DNA of 64,000 bases from an uncultured Rubripirellula sp. (GCA_938075415.1 CALJHC010000023.1:186001-250000), one strand, 5' to 3'. Shown: positions 38,606-48,969, numbered from the stretch's first letter. Notes: generated by a model from the letters alone, not told the origin. Made by a program: numbers and translations.

Positions 38606-39628
38606 ATGGAACAGCGAAGCCATCCGGACAACGATAGCGAGATGGATCCGCAGTTAACCACCATCCAACCCGGCGGCGGCGTGGTCATGTCGATGGAATT
38701 GGCTTGGGGAAAAATTCGCAGGTTCTACCTCGCGACGTTTTTCCCGGGCTATGTGAAGCGGATGGCAGAAACACGACAAGGAAAACGTGGATCGTTACCC
38801 TTTGAACCAATTGATCCACGAGATCTAAAATTTTATCGAAATCAAAACACTTACTGGTGGGCGGACTCGGACGATCCATTCACCTGGCGTGATCGCCTGC
38901 CCTTTGTTCGCGCCGGACTCGCTGAGCTTTTCGTCATGGGTGGCGGGTTCTCTCTGCTCGCAGTCGCCGGCGCATGGGCTTGGCCACCGCTGGCCCTGCC
39001 ACCGATTGTGCTTGTTGGACTGATTGCTTGGTTTTTCCGGGACCCCAATCGGGACATACCGACAGAACTTGGGACCGTGGTATCGCCCGCGGACGGGAAA
39101 TTGGTGCAGATTGAAAAGATTGAGGATCCTGAACTGGGACCTTGCATTCAATTTGGCATTTTCCTCTCCATTTTCAATGTCCACGCAAATCGCGCTTCCT
39201 TGCCCGGACGCGTCGTCGCAGTTCGCTATCGCCCGGGCAAGTTCCTCAATGCACTGCGTCCAGAGTCAGCAAGAGAAAATGAAAATCTTGATATCGTCTT
39301 GGTTGACCAGGACGATATCCGAACCGATCACGCCGCACGTAAGTTTCGCATCCGTCAAATCACCGGACAGTTCGCCCGTCGAATTGTTTGCTGGGTTCGA
39401 CCCGGTGACGTTTTGAATCGCGGTGAAATGTATGGGATGATCAAACTCGGGTCGCGAACGGAATTGATCCTTCCCGAAGAGGATTCACTTGAAATCATCG
39501 CCAAAATCGGTGACAAAATCAGCGCCGGCAGCACCACGCTCGCGCGTTACCGGTCCGTGGTTCAAAATACCAAAGCCATCGTCAACGCCCCAGAAAGCAA
39601 CGACCCAGAAAGCAACGACGAATCATGA
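38606..39628 (+). CDS. psd: Phosphatidylserine decarboxylase
   Basis: Psd converts phosphatidylserine to phosphatidylethanolamine at the membrane, using a pyruvoyl group formed by self-cleavage. The protein (340 residues from ATG 38606) has two hydrophobic segments near residues 110-150, VVSPADGKLV, the catalytic-region FLSIFNVHANR, and the self-cleavage motif IKLGSRTEL with the Gly-Ser bond at 282-283. An upstream in-frame ATG at 38519 would add 29 residues that look unrelated to the family, so 38606 is preferred; even this leaves a polar N-terminal extension. The C-terminus carries a short duplicated NAPESNDPESND tail. pssA follows 150 bases later on the same strand, so the two genes give consecutive steps of one pathway. 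Confidence 0.94.
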   Translation: MEQRSHPDNDSEMDPQLTTIQPGGGVVMSMELAWGKIRRFYLATFFPGYVKRMAETRQGKRGSLPFEPIDPRDLKFYRNQNTYWWADSDDPFTWRDRLPFVRAGLAELFVMGGGFSLLAVAGAWAWPPLALPPIVLVGLIAWFFRDPNRDIPTELGTVVSPADGKLVQIEKIEDPELGPCIQFGIFLSIFNVHANRASLPGRVVAVRYRPGKFLNALRPESARENENLDIVLVDQDDIRTDHAARKFRIRQITGQFARRIVCWVRPGDVLNRGEMYGMIKLGSRTELILPEEDSLEIIAKIGDKISAGSTTLARYRSVVQNTKAIVNAPESNDPESNDES

Positions 39629-39778
39629 CCTCGGCACCATCGATTCTTGGGAGCCACCCAGATCGATTGTTCCGTCCCGACGACGCCAAACCAGACATTG
39701 CACTGACCGCTAGATTCCACTCCTCAACGTGAACCCGCAACATAACCCTCCATTCGACGTCCTGCCAGAAAATCGTCC

Positions 39779-40708
39779 ATGAGCGAACTCAAGCGCGAGT
39801 TACACCCGACTCCTAAATCGGCAGATGCCACGGTTACCGATTCTCTTGAACAAAAAGAGTCGGCAACCGGTGATACTGACGTGCTTTCCAATGACCACCC
39901 CGGTCGTCCTCGTGAACCCAAACGGCGACGTCGGCTAACGCTGGCAGTCTTGCCAACCATGCTGACCCTCGGCAACGGTGTCTGCGGTTTAGCTGCCATC
40001 GCCATTGCGATGAGTGACAACCCTGAATGGACCAATGAAACCCAACTGCTCATCGCCGGCACCCTAATCTTTGGTGGAATGCTTTTTGATGCGTTAGACG
40101 GTTCCGCCGCTCGAATGACGGGTCAGGAAAGTCAGTTTGGAGCAGAACTGGACAGTCTTTGTGATGCGATCACGTTCGGTACCGCACCGGCTGTGATCGT
40201 TTGGCAATACTCGTACGGGATGGCGATGCCACAAAAACTGAGCTGGGGCATCGGTGTACTCTTCACCCTTTGTGTTCTCATTCGCCTGGCGCGCTTCAAT
40301 GTCGAAACCGATGAGGATGATAGTCATGATGGATTTGATGGATTACCAAGCCCCGCCGCCGCGGGCACCCTCGCCTCCTTTGCGATCGCCATGCCAGAAT
40401 TAGCTGGTTATGCAAGCGACTCCAGCTACCCCGAGTCGGTGCAATGGACCGCACAGCGTCTGCTTGATGGATCGCAATTCTTCATGGCAGGACTGACACT
40501 TGTCTTGGCCTACCTGATGGTTTCCCGGTTTCAGTATAAACATGTTTTTCAACAACTCGTACAAGGTCGCCGAGCACCCCATCAAATCGGACAAGCCCTC
40601 TTTGTTCTGATCGGAGCCTCGGTACTTCACTGGCTAGCCCTCCCGGTGGTGTTCTGCTACTACGCATTCGCTCCACCCCTTCAAAGTCTCCTTCAAAGAA
40701 AACCGTAG
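39779..40708 (+). CDS. pssA: CDP-diacylglycerol-serine O-phosphatidyltransferase
   Basis: PssA makes phosphatidylserine from CDP-diacylglycerol and serine, feeding the Psd step encoded just upstream. The CDP-alcohol phosphatidyltransferase motif is complete: D104-x2-D107-G108-x2-A111-R112-x8-G121-x3-D125-x3-D129. The first 55 residues form a polar, basic cytoplasmic extension (REPKRRRRLT). Several hydrophobic helices follow, starting at LAVLPTMLTLGNGVCGLAAIAIA. The final helices (ALFVLIGASVLHWLALPVVFCYYAF) match the longer PssA subclass (type II). The ATG at 39779 directly follows a short spacer after psd. The motif is diagnostic and the psd context supports serine as the acceptor. Confidence 0.95.
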   Translation: MSELKRELHPTPKSADATVTDSLEQKESATGDTDVLSNDHPGRPREPKRRRRLTLAVLPTMLTLGNGVCGLAAIAIAMSDNPEWTNETQLLIAGTLIFGGMLFDALDGSAARMTGQESQFGAELDSLCDAITFGTAPAVIVWQYSYGMAMPQKLSWGIGVLFTLCVLIRLARFNVETDEDDSHDGFDGLPSPAAAGTLASFAIAMPELAGYASDSSYPESVQWTAQRLLDGSQFFMAGLTLVLAYLMVSRFQYKHVFQQLVQGRRAPHQIGQALFVLIGASVLHWLALPVVFCYYAFAPPLQSLLQRKP

Positions 40709-41103
40709 CAAACTCAGTTGCATGGTCGTCATCAACCCTCCATCGCAAATGACGCACACGCGGATCGCGTTGGTGGCGAGCAACCACCAATTCAGAACGG
40801 CTGGTTCCAAGCCATCCGCCGCCGCGGAAAACCACCGACATGGCATCAACCGGCCGTCGAGAAACGATCCGCCGATCGCCTCGTGGGCAACGTGACGATC
40901 GGGCGGGAAGCGGCGCCGATCGAGATTTCGGTCCCGATACATTTCGGGGGAGGATGGCGTTGAACCGACAAGAAGCAAAAATCTTCTCTTTGAACCGTGA
41001 ACCGTGATTCGCAACTCCGTGAATTGCGAAGCCGGGACTTTGAAATCCGGTACTTTGAAATCCGGTACTTTGAAATCCGGGACATCAAAGCCAGCGTCGA
41101 AAA
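40709..41103. other. Intergenic between convergent pssA and icd genes
   Basis: No gene was recognised. It contains a 15-bp tandem repeat at 41035-41079 near the 3' end of the icd gene. No classical terminator was found. Confidence 0.45.
41035..41079. repeat. Three tandem 15-bp units
   Basis: Three copies of GTACTTTGAAATCCG (the first with GGAC), just past the stop of the isocitrate dehydrogenase gene. Confidence 0.9.
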
Positions 41104-43341
41104 TCAAACGGGTGCCAGCAACTTGATTGCCTCGTTCAACGTTGGACTAGGTCGCATTGCCCGATCCACCTTGACCGGATCAGGCTGATAATAGCCTCCA
41201 ATGTCAACGGCGGAACCTTGAGCAGCATTGAGCTCATCTAAAATGGCTGCTCTTTGCTCTTCGAGCACCTTCGCGATTGGCTCAAACCGTTGCTTCAAAT
41301 CCATGTCTTGATCTTGGGCGACGAGCGACTGAGCCCAGTAGAGCGACAAGTAAAAATGGCTACCACGATTATCAATTTCATTCACTCGACGACTCGGTGA
41401 CCTGTCTTCACTCAAGATGGTTCCAATTGCCTCATCGAGTGATGAGGCGATAACCGCAATCTGCGAGTTACCTGTCTTCCCAGCAAGATCTTCAAGCGAG
41501 ACCCCCAAAGCCAGGAATTCACCCAGCGAGTCCCAACGCAAGTGCCCTTCCTCCACGAACTGCTGAACATGCTTTGGCGCGGATCCACCCGCACCCGTTT
41601 CAAACAAACCACCGCCGGCCAACAGCGGAACAATCGACAACATCTTGGCACTCGTACCCAGTTCTAAAATGGGAAATAAGTCGGTCAGGTAATCACGCAA
41701 GACATTACCAGTCACGGCGATGGTATCTTGACCGTCTTTTGCACGTTGGCAGGCGTGAATGGTTGCAACCTCAGGCGACATAATCTGAATATCGAGTCCC
41801 TCGGTGTCGTGCTGGGGCAGGTAGGTTTGGACCTTCTTGATCAGATTCGCATCGTGTGCTCGATTTGAATCCAGCCAAAAGATCGTTGCGGAACCGGTCG
41901 CTCTTGCTCGCACCACTGCTAAGCGAATCCAATCCTGAATTGGAATATCCTTGGTTTGGCACATCCTCCACAGATCGCCCCTGTCGACGTGATGCTCCAT
42001 CAACACCGTGTCATCACTGGCAACAACGCGAACTCTACCCGATTGAGTCACTTCAAATGTCTTGTCGTGCGAACCATACTCTTCGGCCTTCTGCGCCATC
42101 AGGCCAATGTTGGAAACATTCCCCATCGTGGTGACATCGAACGCACCATTGTTCTTGCAAAAATCAATGGTTGCTTGATAAACGCGCGCGTAACTTCGGT
42201 CGGGAATCAAGGCTTTCGTGTCGTGAAGCTGGCCATCAGGTCCCCACATTTTTCCAGAGGATCTGATTGCAGCGGGCATCGACGCATCAATAATCACGTG
42301 ACTGGGGACATGCAAGTTGGTGATTCCCTTATCCGAATCAACCATCGCCAAGGGTGGACCCTGCGCGTAGATCGAATCAATCTCGGATGTAATGGATTGC
42401 TGCTGCTCAGTTGGTAACGCCGTGATCTTGGAATAGAGGTCACCAATTCCATTGCTTAATTCAACTCCGAGTGGCTCAAGCACATCTGCAAATTTTTCCA
42501 AAACCTGAGAATAATAAACGGAGACGGCGTGCCCAAAGATTATTGGGTCAGACACCTTCATCATCGTCGCTTTCATGTGAAGCGAAACCAGCGTCGAGCT
42601 TGATCTGGCTTCGGCCATTTCTCGTTCAAAATAAGTTCGCAATGCTTTGCAACTCATTCGAGAAGCATCAATGACCTCACCTTGAAGTAAGCTCAATCCA
42701 TCCTTCAGGACGGTGACGTCTCCATCCCCTGTGACCAACTCAATCCGAACGGTGTCAGCGGTCTCCATGACGTGCGACTGTTCACTGCCGTAGAAGTCGC
42801 CCTCGGTCATCGAAGCAACATGTGTTTTCGATTCAGACACCCACTCTCCCATCGAATGTGGATGCTGCTGCGCATGATCCTTAACCGGCTTCGCGACGCG
42901 TCGATCCGAGTTACCCTCACGTAGAACAGGATTCACGGCACTACCGAGCACTTTGGCATAGCGCGATTTGATTCCGGATTCTTCATCGTTTTTTGGCTCT
43001 GCAGGATAATCCGGAACCGCGAAACCATGACTTTGCAATTCCTCGATGGCAGCGACCAACTGAGGAATCGAAGCGCTGATGTTGGGCAACTTGACGATGT
43101 TGGCTTCGGGCTGCTTGGCTAGCGTCCCTAACTCGCCCAACGCATCAGATTGCCGCTGCCCCTCCGAGAGAAATTCAGGAAAGGAGGCCAAGATTCGCCC
43201 CGCAAGCGAGATATCCTTCAATTCCACCTCGACACCAGCGACGCCAATGAACGCCCGAAGAATTGGTAGTAAGGACGCCGTTGCAAGGGCCGGCGCTTCG
43301 TCCGTGTGGGTGTAGGTTATTTTTGGTGTGAAATCGGTCAC
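41104..43341 (-). CDS. icd: Monomeric NADP-dependent isocitrate dehydrogenase
   Basis: This is the large single-chain isocitrate dehydrogenase of the TCA cycle (isocitrate to 2-oxoglutarate, NADP). Its length, about 745 residues, fits the family. Family sequence is clear from [21 protein letters not shown] through [30 protein letters not shown] (substrate binding), [26 protein letters not shown]-like [23 protein letters not shown] and [18 protein letters not shown] at 43341 is preferred: GAGGAA lies just upstream and it gives the normal N-terminus ([10 protein letters not shown]). A TTG at 43386 would add 15 residues. It is monocistronic and transcribed toward pssA. Monomeric IDH is unrelated in overall organisation to the dimeric E. 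coli enzyme. Confidence 0.95.
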   Translation of the reverse strand: MTDFTPKITYTHTDEAPALATASLLPILRAFIGVAGVEVELKDISLAGRILASFPEFLSEGQRQSDALGELGTLAKQPEANIVKLPNISASIPQLVAAIEELQSHGFAVPDYPAEPKNDEESGIKSRYAKVLGSAVNPVLREGNSDRRVAKPVKDHAQQHPHSMGEWVSESKTHVASMTEGDFYGSEQSHVMETADTVRIELVTGDGDVTVLKDGLSLLQGEVIDASRMSCKALRTYFEREMAEARSSSTLVSLHMKATMMKVSDPIIFGHAVSVYYSQVLEKFADVLEPLGVELSNGIGDLYSKITALPTEQQQSITSEIDSIYAQGPPLAMVDSDKGITNLHVPSHVIIDASMPAAIRSSGKMWGPDGQLHDTKALIPDRSYARVYQATIDFCKNNGAFDVTTMGNVSNIGLMAQKAEEYGSHDKTFEVTQSGRVRVVASDDTVLMEHHVDRGDLWRMCQTKDIPIQDWIRLAVVRARATGSATIFWLDSNRAHDANLIKKVQTYLPQHDTEGLDIQIMSPEVATIHACQRAKDGQDTIAVTGNVLRDYLTDLFPILELGTSAKMLSIVPLLAGGGLFETGAGGSAPKHVQQFVEEGHLRWDSLGEFLALGVSLEDLAGKTGNSQIAVIASSLDEAIGTILSEDRSPSRRVNEIDNRGSHFYLSLYWAQSLVAQDQDMDLKQRFEPIAKVLEEQRAAILDELNAAQGSAVDIGGYYQPDPVKVDRAMRPSPTLNEAIKLLAPV

Positions 43342-44171
43342 GCTGTTCCTCAAATCCCCAAAGGAGTCACCAGTGGCGGAAATCAATCCGCAATGAATTA
43401 GTTTACGATTGAGATCACAAGTTCATGCAATTTAGGCATCTTTGAAGTCGAGCATGGCGACTCCGAATTCCACCGTTGGGCAATCTTGGTGAGCGATCCA
43501 ATCACTCCAACATCGGATTTCAAGCCGATGACATCAAGACGGCGAAGCGGGATCAACGACACACCACGAACCCTTGCGATTCATGTGGACATCGTAACAA
43601 GCCAAGCGTCACTTGGGTGGGGGGGGATCATGGCGAAAAGAATTGCTGATCACGCCCAGATCCATCGCAACCAAGGCACAATTCACGCAAAGACTCACGC
43701 CAAGGCTGTCGTCATACCGCGAGAGAAGCCGGGTACGAACTTTCCCGAAAAGAAACAGAGTTTGACATGATTTCGTAATCATGTTGATTCCGCATCGTTG
43801 CTGGAGCACTCTTTTCAATTGCTCCAGCCTCTGACGATGACTTCATTCTGATTCCATTTCTAACCATCAAATTTGATTTCGTCCCTTGGTCGCAGCCAGT
43901 CACTTCAGATCTGACTTCAGCATCGACGCCCCGACCCACAGGTGCCACTTGGACAACAAGTCCAGAACATCCGAATCCAGAGGGACCGAATTTGAAACAG
44001 CAGCATTTCAAACGACGAAAAAATTGCGAACCCGTCGTTGCAGTATCGTTTCTTCCCAAATCCCCTCACGCCAAACAGGCCCCTCGAATTACCGGCAATG
44101 ACAAAGAGATGCAATCTAGTCAAACCGATCGATTATGAACTCAAGATGGATGAGGATCCAACAGAACGGTG
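43342..44171. other. Intergenic upstream of icd
   Basis: About 830 bases without an accepted gene. It contains the icd promoter region and two adjacent hairpins at 43765-43828. A G-run lies at 43619-43626. Confidence 0.4.
43765..43828. other. Two adjacent perfect hairpins
   Basis: The first is an 8-bp stem with a 4-base loop (ACATGATT-TCGT-AATCATGT, 43765-43784). The second is a 9-bp stem with an 11-base loop (GCTGGAGCA ... TGCTCCAGC, 43800-43828). There is no T-tract of terminator type after either. They may be a small structured RNA, a protein-binding site or chance. Confidence 0.4.
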
Positions 44172-44429
44172 CTAGACTACGTCGGTTTTCCCTACATCGG
44201 AATCATCCAACACTGCCAAGACCTCACACATGCGGCGTTCACCAGCGTAAACTTTCGTTACAGCCGTTGAGAGACAGGGTGAGTAGACGGGTTCTTCCTG
44301 AACCTGAATGACCAACTTGTCCAAACACGCGGCTGCAGACAGCAACGCGCAGTGATGACTCATTGACCCAGCTGCTTTCAATGATTTGGCGGCGAGCCAC
44401 ACCTGCTGCGCGAACCTGATAACCCTCAC
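44172..44429 (-). CDS. Possible small hypothetical protein (85 aa)
   Basis: An 85-codon frame with GTG start, divergent from the methyltransferase gene. I recognise no family. The translated product is protein-like rather than low-complexity: an amphipathic helical stretch (QQVWLAAKSLKAAG), a Cys/Ala-rich stretch, then VIQVQEEPVYSPC and a polar end. There is no Shine-Dalgarno sequence, signal peptide or membrane segment. It may be a real small gene or a chance frame. Confidence 0.28.
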   Translation of the reverse strand: MRVIRFAQQVWLAAKSLKAAGSMSHHCALLSAAACLDKLVIQVQEEPVYSPCLSTAVTKVYAGERRMCEVLAVLDDSDVGKTDVV

Positions 44430-44472
44430 AATGATTTTGCAACCAGATCATCCTTGCCTTGGATCCTCAGCC

Positions 44473-45222
44473 ATGCACATTTCCTCGCTCTTTCGATCAG
44501 TGACTTTCAACGCTGCTTTTCTTTTGATCGCCGGGGCATCGCTCACTTTCGGACAAGATAACAGGGACCAAACGACCGATCCCAAAGAGAGTATTAACCC
44601 CGGCATCAATGCTAACTTTCTTGATCCACAGCTCGATGTTGATCAGTGGATCGAACGGTTTGAAGTAGAAAGCCGCGAGGTCTACCAATCCAGAAAAGAA
44701 ATTTTAAGGCAACTCAATTTAAAGTCGGGCATGCGTGTCGCTGACGTCGGAGCGGGCACTGGTTTCTATTCAATTTTATTTTCCGAAGCAGTCGGTGATC
44801 GCGGTTGGATCTATGCTATCGATCTATCGCCAAAGTTTGTCACCTATCTGAGCGAGCAATTCCACGGTCGTGGCATCCGCAATGCCACCACCGTCATGTG
44901 CACTCAAGATTCTATTTGCTTGGCTCCCAGCAGTGTGGATGTCGCGTTCATCTGTGATGTCTACCACCACTTTGAGTTCCCCGCCGAGACAATGCGGTCG
45001 ATTCATCAATCACTGAATGCCAAAGGACGACTGGTTGTGATCGACTTTGAGCGGATCCCTGGAGTGACGCGAGAATGGATGCTCAATCATGTCCGCGCCG
45101 ACAAAGCCACGTTCATCAACGAAATACAGGATGCTGGATTTGAACTGATTGCCGAGCGAAAGATCCAAGGATTCCGGGACAACTACTACCTTGAATTCGC
45201 AAAGGGTCAAGCGAAGGATTAG
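44473..45222 (+). CDS. Exported class I SAM-dependent methyltransferase-like protein
   Basis: From ATG 44473, a 249-residue protein. Its first 27 residues form a Sec-type signal peptide (basic SLFRS, hydrophobic FLLIAGASLTF, likely cleavage after the G or Q). The mature part is a Rossmann methyltransferase: SGMRVADVGAGTGFYS (SAM motif I), WIYAIDLSPKFV, VAFICDVYHHFEFP and GRLVVIDFERIPG. An upstream ATG at 44386 would bury the signal sequence and is not preferred. Methyltransferases with export signals are unexpected because SAM is cytosolic; the methyl donor and acceptor are unknown. The amino-acid permease gene follows 54 bases later on the same strand. Confidence 0.88.
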   Translation: MHISSLFRSVTFNAAFLLIAGASLTFGQDNRDQTTDPKESINPGINANFLDPQLDVDQWIERFEVESREVYQSRKEILRQLNLKSGMRVADVGAGTGFYSILFSEAVGDRGWIYAIDLSPKFVTYLSEQFHGRGIRNATTVMCTQDSICLAPSSVDVAFICDVYHHFEFPAETMRSIHQSLNAKGRLVVIDFERIPGVTREWMLNHVRADKATFINEIQDAGFELIAERKIQGFRDNYYLEFAKGQAKD

Positions 45223-45276
45223 ACCCCATCCAACGACTTTGTTCTTCCCAATGACTTTCCCTGATGGATCAAATCC

Positions 45277-46599
45277 TTGCCCAAGCCCAAACCCACACTT
45301 GACCTAGCCTCGGCAACCACCATCGTGGTTGCAAGCATGATTGGTGCGGGAGTGTACACCACCAGTGGCTATTCGTTATCAGCGTTGCAAGACCCTCGAC
45401 TTGTTCTTCTCGCCTGGGTGGTTGGCGGCATCATCGCGATCTGTGGTGCGATCGGCTACGCATCGCTGGCGTCTCGGTTCTCCGAATCAGGAGGCGAGTA
45501 CCTGTTTCTTTCGAAAACGCTGCACCCGATCGCGGGAGTGATGGCGGGGTGGGTTTCGCTGTTGGCCGGCTTTACCGGAGCGATCGCCGTTGCAGCGCTG
45601 TCGCTCGGGCAGTACTTGGCACCGATGATTCCTTCAATGTCGTTGTCGGATACCACGATCGCAATTTCCTGCGTGGGAATCGCCGGCATCCTGCACGCGA
45701 TTGGGGTACGGTTTGCTGCTCGCGTTCAAGACACCATTGTCATCGCAAAATTATTAATGATCGTTGCCTTCATCCTTTTTGCCTTCGCGTCTTGGGATCA
45801 ATGGGCGGGTAAGTCTCCTCAAATCAGCGTCGGGATGGACCAATCACCAATCGACAAGGTTTTCGTTTTTGCAAAACAACTTGTATGGATCTCGTTCAGT
45901 TACCTTGGCTTCAATGCGGCGATCTACATCTCGGGGGAGGTGAGACAACCGAAGCGAAACGTTCCTCGATCCATGATTTTGGGAACCATTTGTGTTACCG
46001 TGATCTACCTGCTTCTGAATGCTACTTTTGTCTTCGCGCCCAGCGCCGAAACGATTTTACAAGATGAAAACCTGCCCCAAATTGCAGCCGTCGCGGCACA
46101 GTCACTCGGTGGCGATTTATTGGAGACTTTTGTTCGGATTGTGATCGTCGTTTCACTTTTCACCTCTGTCTCAGCCCTGGTGATGACCGGTCCCCGAGTC
46201 TACGCAAAGATGGCCGAAGATGGCTTTTTACACAATTGGTTTGCGATCCATCGGACCACCCCAACGCGTGCGATTCTCTTTCAATCTGCCGCAGCGATGT
46301 TTGCCATTTCCATCAGCACTTTGACGGAATTACTCGGCTACCTTGGGATGACGTTATCCCTTTGCTCTGCCCTGACCGTTGGAACGCTGTTCCTACTAAA
46401 AAAACGAGGTGAAGCAATCTGGTTGCCGGGCAAGGGCATTCCGGCACTGATCTATATCGCGGCAACCCTCATTCTTGCTGGACTTTACGGATTCAGCGAA
46501 CCACGGTCCGCAATCGCAACTTGTGTGACCCTGTTGATCGGACTGGTGGCCTACCCGTTCTTCAATAAAAAAACAGTGACGGAACCACAAGATCTCTAG
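45277..46599 (+). CDS. APC-family amino acid permease
   Basis: The 440-residue protein has about 12 hydrophobic helices. The N-terminus shows the APC superfamily signature: TTIVVASMIGAGVYTTSGYSL in TM1 (GAG-type substrate loop), and RFSESGGEYLFLSKTLHPIAGVMAGW around TM2-3. The motif QLVWISFSYLGFNAAIYISGEVRQPKRNVPRS is typical of the cytoplasmic loop after TM6. This resembles LAT/PotE-like transporters that move amino acids by proton symport or exchange. The start is TTG at 45277, since no ATG or GTG lies in a better position and the signature begins at residue 14. It may share a transcript with the exported methyltransferase upstream. Its stop is only 17 bases from the stop of the convergent NHL gene. 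The substrate cannot be predicted. Confidence 0.92.
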   Translation: MPKPKPTLDLASATTIVVASMIGAGVYTTSGYSLSALQDPRLVLLAWVVGGIIAICGAIGYASLASRFSESGGEYLFLSKTLHPIAGVMAGWVSLLAGFTGAIAVAALSLGQYLAPMIPSMSLSDTTIAISCVGIAGILHAIGVRFAARVQDTIVIAKLLMIVAFILFAFASWDQWAGKSPQISVGMDQSPIDKVFVFAKQLVWISFSYLGFNAAIYISGEVRQPKRNVPRSMILGTICVTVIYLLLNATFVFAPSAETILQDENLPQIAAVAAQSLGGDLLETFVRIVIVVSLFTSVSALVMTGPRVYAKMAEDGFLHNWFAIHRTTPTRAILFQSAAAMFAISISTLTELLGYLGMTLSLCSALTVGTLFLLKKRGEAIWLPGKGIPALIYIAATLILAGLYGFSEPRSAIATCVTLLIGLVAYPFFNKKTVTEPQDL

Positions 46600-46616
46600 C
46601 ACGGTCAGGTCACGCC

Positions 46617-47726
46617 CTAGCGATCAATTTTCATACGCAGAATTCGGTCGTTACCACTATCAACGACGTACAAGATTCCGCGATGCACCCGAACCCCGTG
46701 CGGGTGCAACAGGCGAATTTTTGGATCACCAAATCCGCGGCCCAAAATGGTGGTTACCATCTCGGTTTCCGGGTCATATCTTCGGATCGCACCATTGAGA
46801 TCATCCGCAATGTAGACTCGTTGCCTCTCATCAAAGCACAGGTGTTTTGGAGCACCAAACTGAGCTGTTTTCGCATCACCATCGCGATACCCACGCACCC
46901 CTGTTCCCGCGACGGTTTTGATTCGACCCTCAGGACCAACCACTCTTAATGCATGCCCTCCACGTTCCAAAATATATAGTCTGTGGTTTGAATCCGATGC
47001 TGCAGCTCGCGGATCAACGAGAGGGCTATCAATTGCTTTGGCCCCGTCATCAGGAACCCCTTTCTCGCCATTACCGGCAACAGTGATAACCACCCCCGTC
47101 TGCAAATCTACGTCTCGAATGCGCCGATTCTTTAAATCGGTCAGATGCAAGGTTGTCCCATCTGCACTGAGGCTGACACACATGATGAAATCAAACTCGG
47201 CCTTGGTCGCAAGCTGTCCATCACCGGAAAAACCTGGCTGTCCATTGCCTATCACGGTTTCCACGAGATCCTTTTTGAAGTTGATCCGCCGAACACAATG
47301 ATTCCAGCTATCAGAGATGTAAAGCTCGTTGGTCGATGAAATGACACAGTTGTGCATTCCATTAAATGTGGCTTTTGACGCTGGCCCTTGGTCACCACGG
47401 TACGACTGACTTCCATCCCCGGCGATAACCTTCACTCGCCCGCTATGCGAGACTTGATGAACATGCCCGCCATTGAGCTCGACCACGTAAAGTTGACCCT
47501 CGGAATCAAAATCGATCCCGAATGGATGCCTAAGAGGACTATCTTCTTGCTTCCACAGGCCACCCTCCGACTCCATCAATCCGCCAACGACAAATTCAAC
47601 GGACAAATCGCCCGGATGGAACGTTTTAAGGGGACCAGAATCCTGTTCGGTCTGCTGCGTCAGCGCCGGGCCCTGCATCAGTAACCAGACGGAAAGAACA
47701 GAAACGGGAACGCGCAGGATTTGCAT
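46617..47726 (-). CDS. Exported NHL-repeat six-bladed beta-propeller protein
   Basis: The 369-residue protein starts with a signal peptide (MQILRVPVSVLSVWLLMQGPALTQQ). It continues with repeated propeller blades: HPFGIDFDSEGQLYVVELNGGHVHQVSHSG, NCVISSTNELYISDSWNHCVRRI, then repeats with VAGNGEKG, VAGTGVRGYRDGD, and GVRVHRGILYVVDSGNDRILRM at the end. NHL propellers are binding or scaffolding domains; some have lyase activity, so the role here is uncertain. Export implies a periplasmic or surface site. It is the third gene of a minus-strand group with the sulfatase and PhoD-like phosphatase, 75 bases downstream of the latter, which suggests joint action on a sulfated or phosphorylated extracellular substrate. 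Confidence 0.9.
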   Translation of the reverse strand: MQILRVPVSVLSVWLLMQGPALTQQTEQDSGPLKTFHPGDLSVEFVVGGLMESEGGLWKQEDSPLRHPFGIDFDSEGQLYVVELNGGHVHQVSHSGRVKVIAGDGSQSYRGDQGPASKATFNGMHNCVISSTNELYISDSWNHCVRRINFKKDLVETVIGNGQPGFSGDGQLATKAEFDFIMCVSLSADGTTLHLTDLKNRRIRDVDLQTGVVITVAGNGEKGVPDDGAKAIDSPLVDPRAAASDSNHRLYILERGGHALRVVGPEGRIKTVAGTGVRGYRDGDAKTAQFGAPKHLCFDERQRVYIADDLNGAIRRYDPETEMVTTILGRGFGDPKIRLLHPHGVRVHRGILYVVDSGNDRILRMKIDR

Positions 47727-47801
47727 GAGACAACCACAAAAACGAGATCACGGATGAATAACCACTCAACTCATCAAGGATGGATAAAAAGAAAATCCGT
47801 C

Positions 47802-48965
47802 TCATGGACGACCCTGATCATCCCACCTGAGTTCACCGAAGCTTAAGGTTTTCTGCAGTTGAACCAGGTTGTCTTTGTCACGCAATTGCAGTGTGATTCC
47901 TGGATCATTTCCCTCCCATTCAATTTCAATGAGACCAAAATTTTCTTGGTGAAATGTTTTTGAATCAGCTCGAAATCGGTTTCGACTTGGTGTTCCTCGC
48001 GGATGCTTCTGGTTAAGACTGCTGGAGGTGAATTCATAGATTGGATAGCCAGTCCTGTTTTGATAAACGGACAATTCGGCCCAATGCCGGTCACCACTCA
48101 GCAGAACAACACCCTCGACTTTCATGGACTCGAAAAGCTCGAGCAAACGGGTTCGTTCCGCTGGCAAATTACTCCAAGTCTCTTGCCCCGCCGCCTCGGG
48201 AATGCATTGGATGCTGGTCACCATTAATCGCAACTCAGCGGGAACTCGCAGTTGCTCCTCCAACCACGCCCATTGAACCTCACCCAACATTGTCTTGGTG
48301 GTATCGACATCCGGTACATAGGGGCCGGCAATTCGTCGTTGAGCACCTTTCCTGAGTGGAGATCGAAAATAACGGGTGTCGAGCAAGATCACCTGCACCT
48401 GTTGCCCTTTGGGCCCGATCAACTTGGAATCGTACACACCGGGTCGATTCCAACGCGGCGAGGAGGTTGGAATCCCCCAGAATCGCAAAAACTCTTCCTG
48501 CGACGCACTTCGCTGCGAAAAATCTGCTCCGGCATCATTCATGCCAAAGTCGTGATCATCCCATGTTGCCAACAACGGCACCTGAGCCTCAAAGGCTGCG
48601 AAATCGGTGTTGCCTCGAAGCTTCGCGTACTTTTCCCGCATCACGGTCATGTCGGCGGTGTCGCCGTAAATGTTGTCTCCAATTAACAGCGCAAGATCAG
48701 GCTGATGGGATAGCATCTGGCGAAAAATGGGCATCGGTTGATCCTGCTTGATGCAAGAACCAAAGACGATTCGATTCAACTGCAGATCGGCCCAACTCGC
48801 TGCCTCGTCAGGATTGTCACCCGTCGTTTTTTTGACCGTTTCGTTGAAGGAATCACTCGCCTCGCGACTATCCTGCGAAGCGGATTGCGCAATGACACAG
48901 GTGCCTAGCGAAAACGCATTGGTCATTACCAAAAAAAGTAGAAAGGTTGTGAAGCCTTGCATCAT
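47802..48965 (-). CDS. Exported PhoD-like alkaline phosphatase/metallophosphatase
   Basis: The protein (about 387 residues from 48965) belongs to the PhoD metallophosphatase family. Metal-binding motifs are FGSCIKQDQP, LLIGDNIYGD, LATWDDHDFGMND and LLSGDRHWAELS. Start at 48965 (two ATGs in tandem, 48965 and 48962) gives a signal sequence MMQGFTTFLLFLVMTNAFSL and puts the gene five bases after the sulfatase stop. The longer 49055 start would place 30 residues before the signal and overlap the sulfatase gene, so it is not preferred. PhoD enzymes hydrolyse phosphodiesters or phosphomonoesters outside the cytoplasm. The tight spacing shows it is co-transcribed with the sulfatase and NHL genes. 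Exact substrate is unknown. Confidence 0.91.
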   Translation of the reverse strand: MMQGFTTFLLFLVMTNAFSLGTCVIAQSASQDSREASDSFNETVKKTTGDNPDEAASWADLQLNRIVFGSCIKQDQPMPIFRQMLSHQPDLALLIGDNIYGDTADMTVMREKYAKLRGNTDFAAFEAQVPLLATWDDHDFGMNDAGADFSQRSASQEEFLRFWGIPTSSPRWNRPGVYDSKLIGPKGQQVQVILLDTRYFRSPLRKGAQRRIAGPYVPDVDTTKTMLGEVQWAWLEEQLRVPAELRLMVTSIQCIPEAAGQETWSNLPAERTRLLELFESMKVEGVVLLSGDRHWAELSVYQNRTGYPIYEFTSSSLNQKHPRGTPSRNRFRADSKTFHQENFGLIEIEWEGNDPGITLQLRDKDNLVQLQKTLSFGELRWDDQGRP

Positions 48966-48969
48966 GAGC

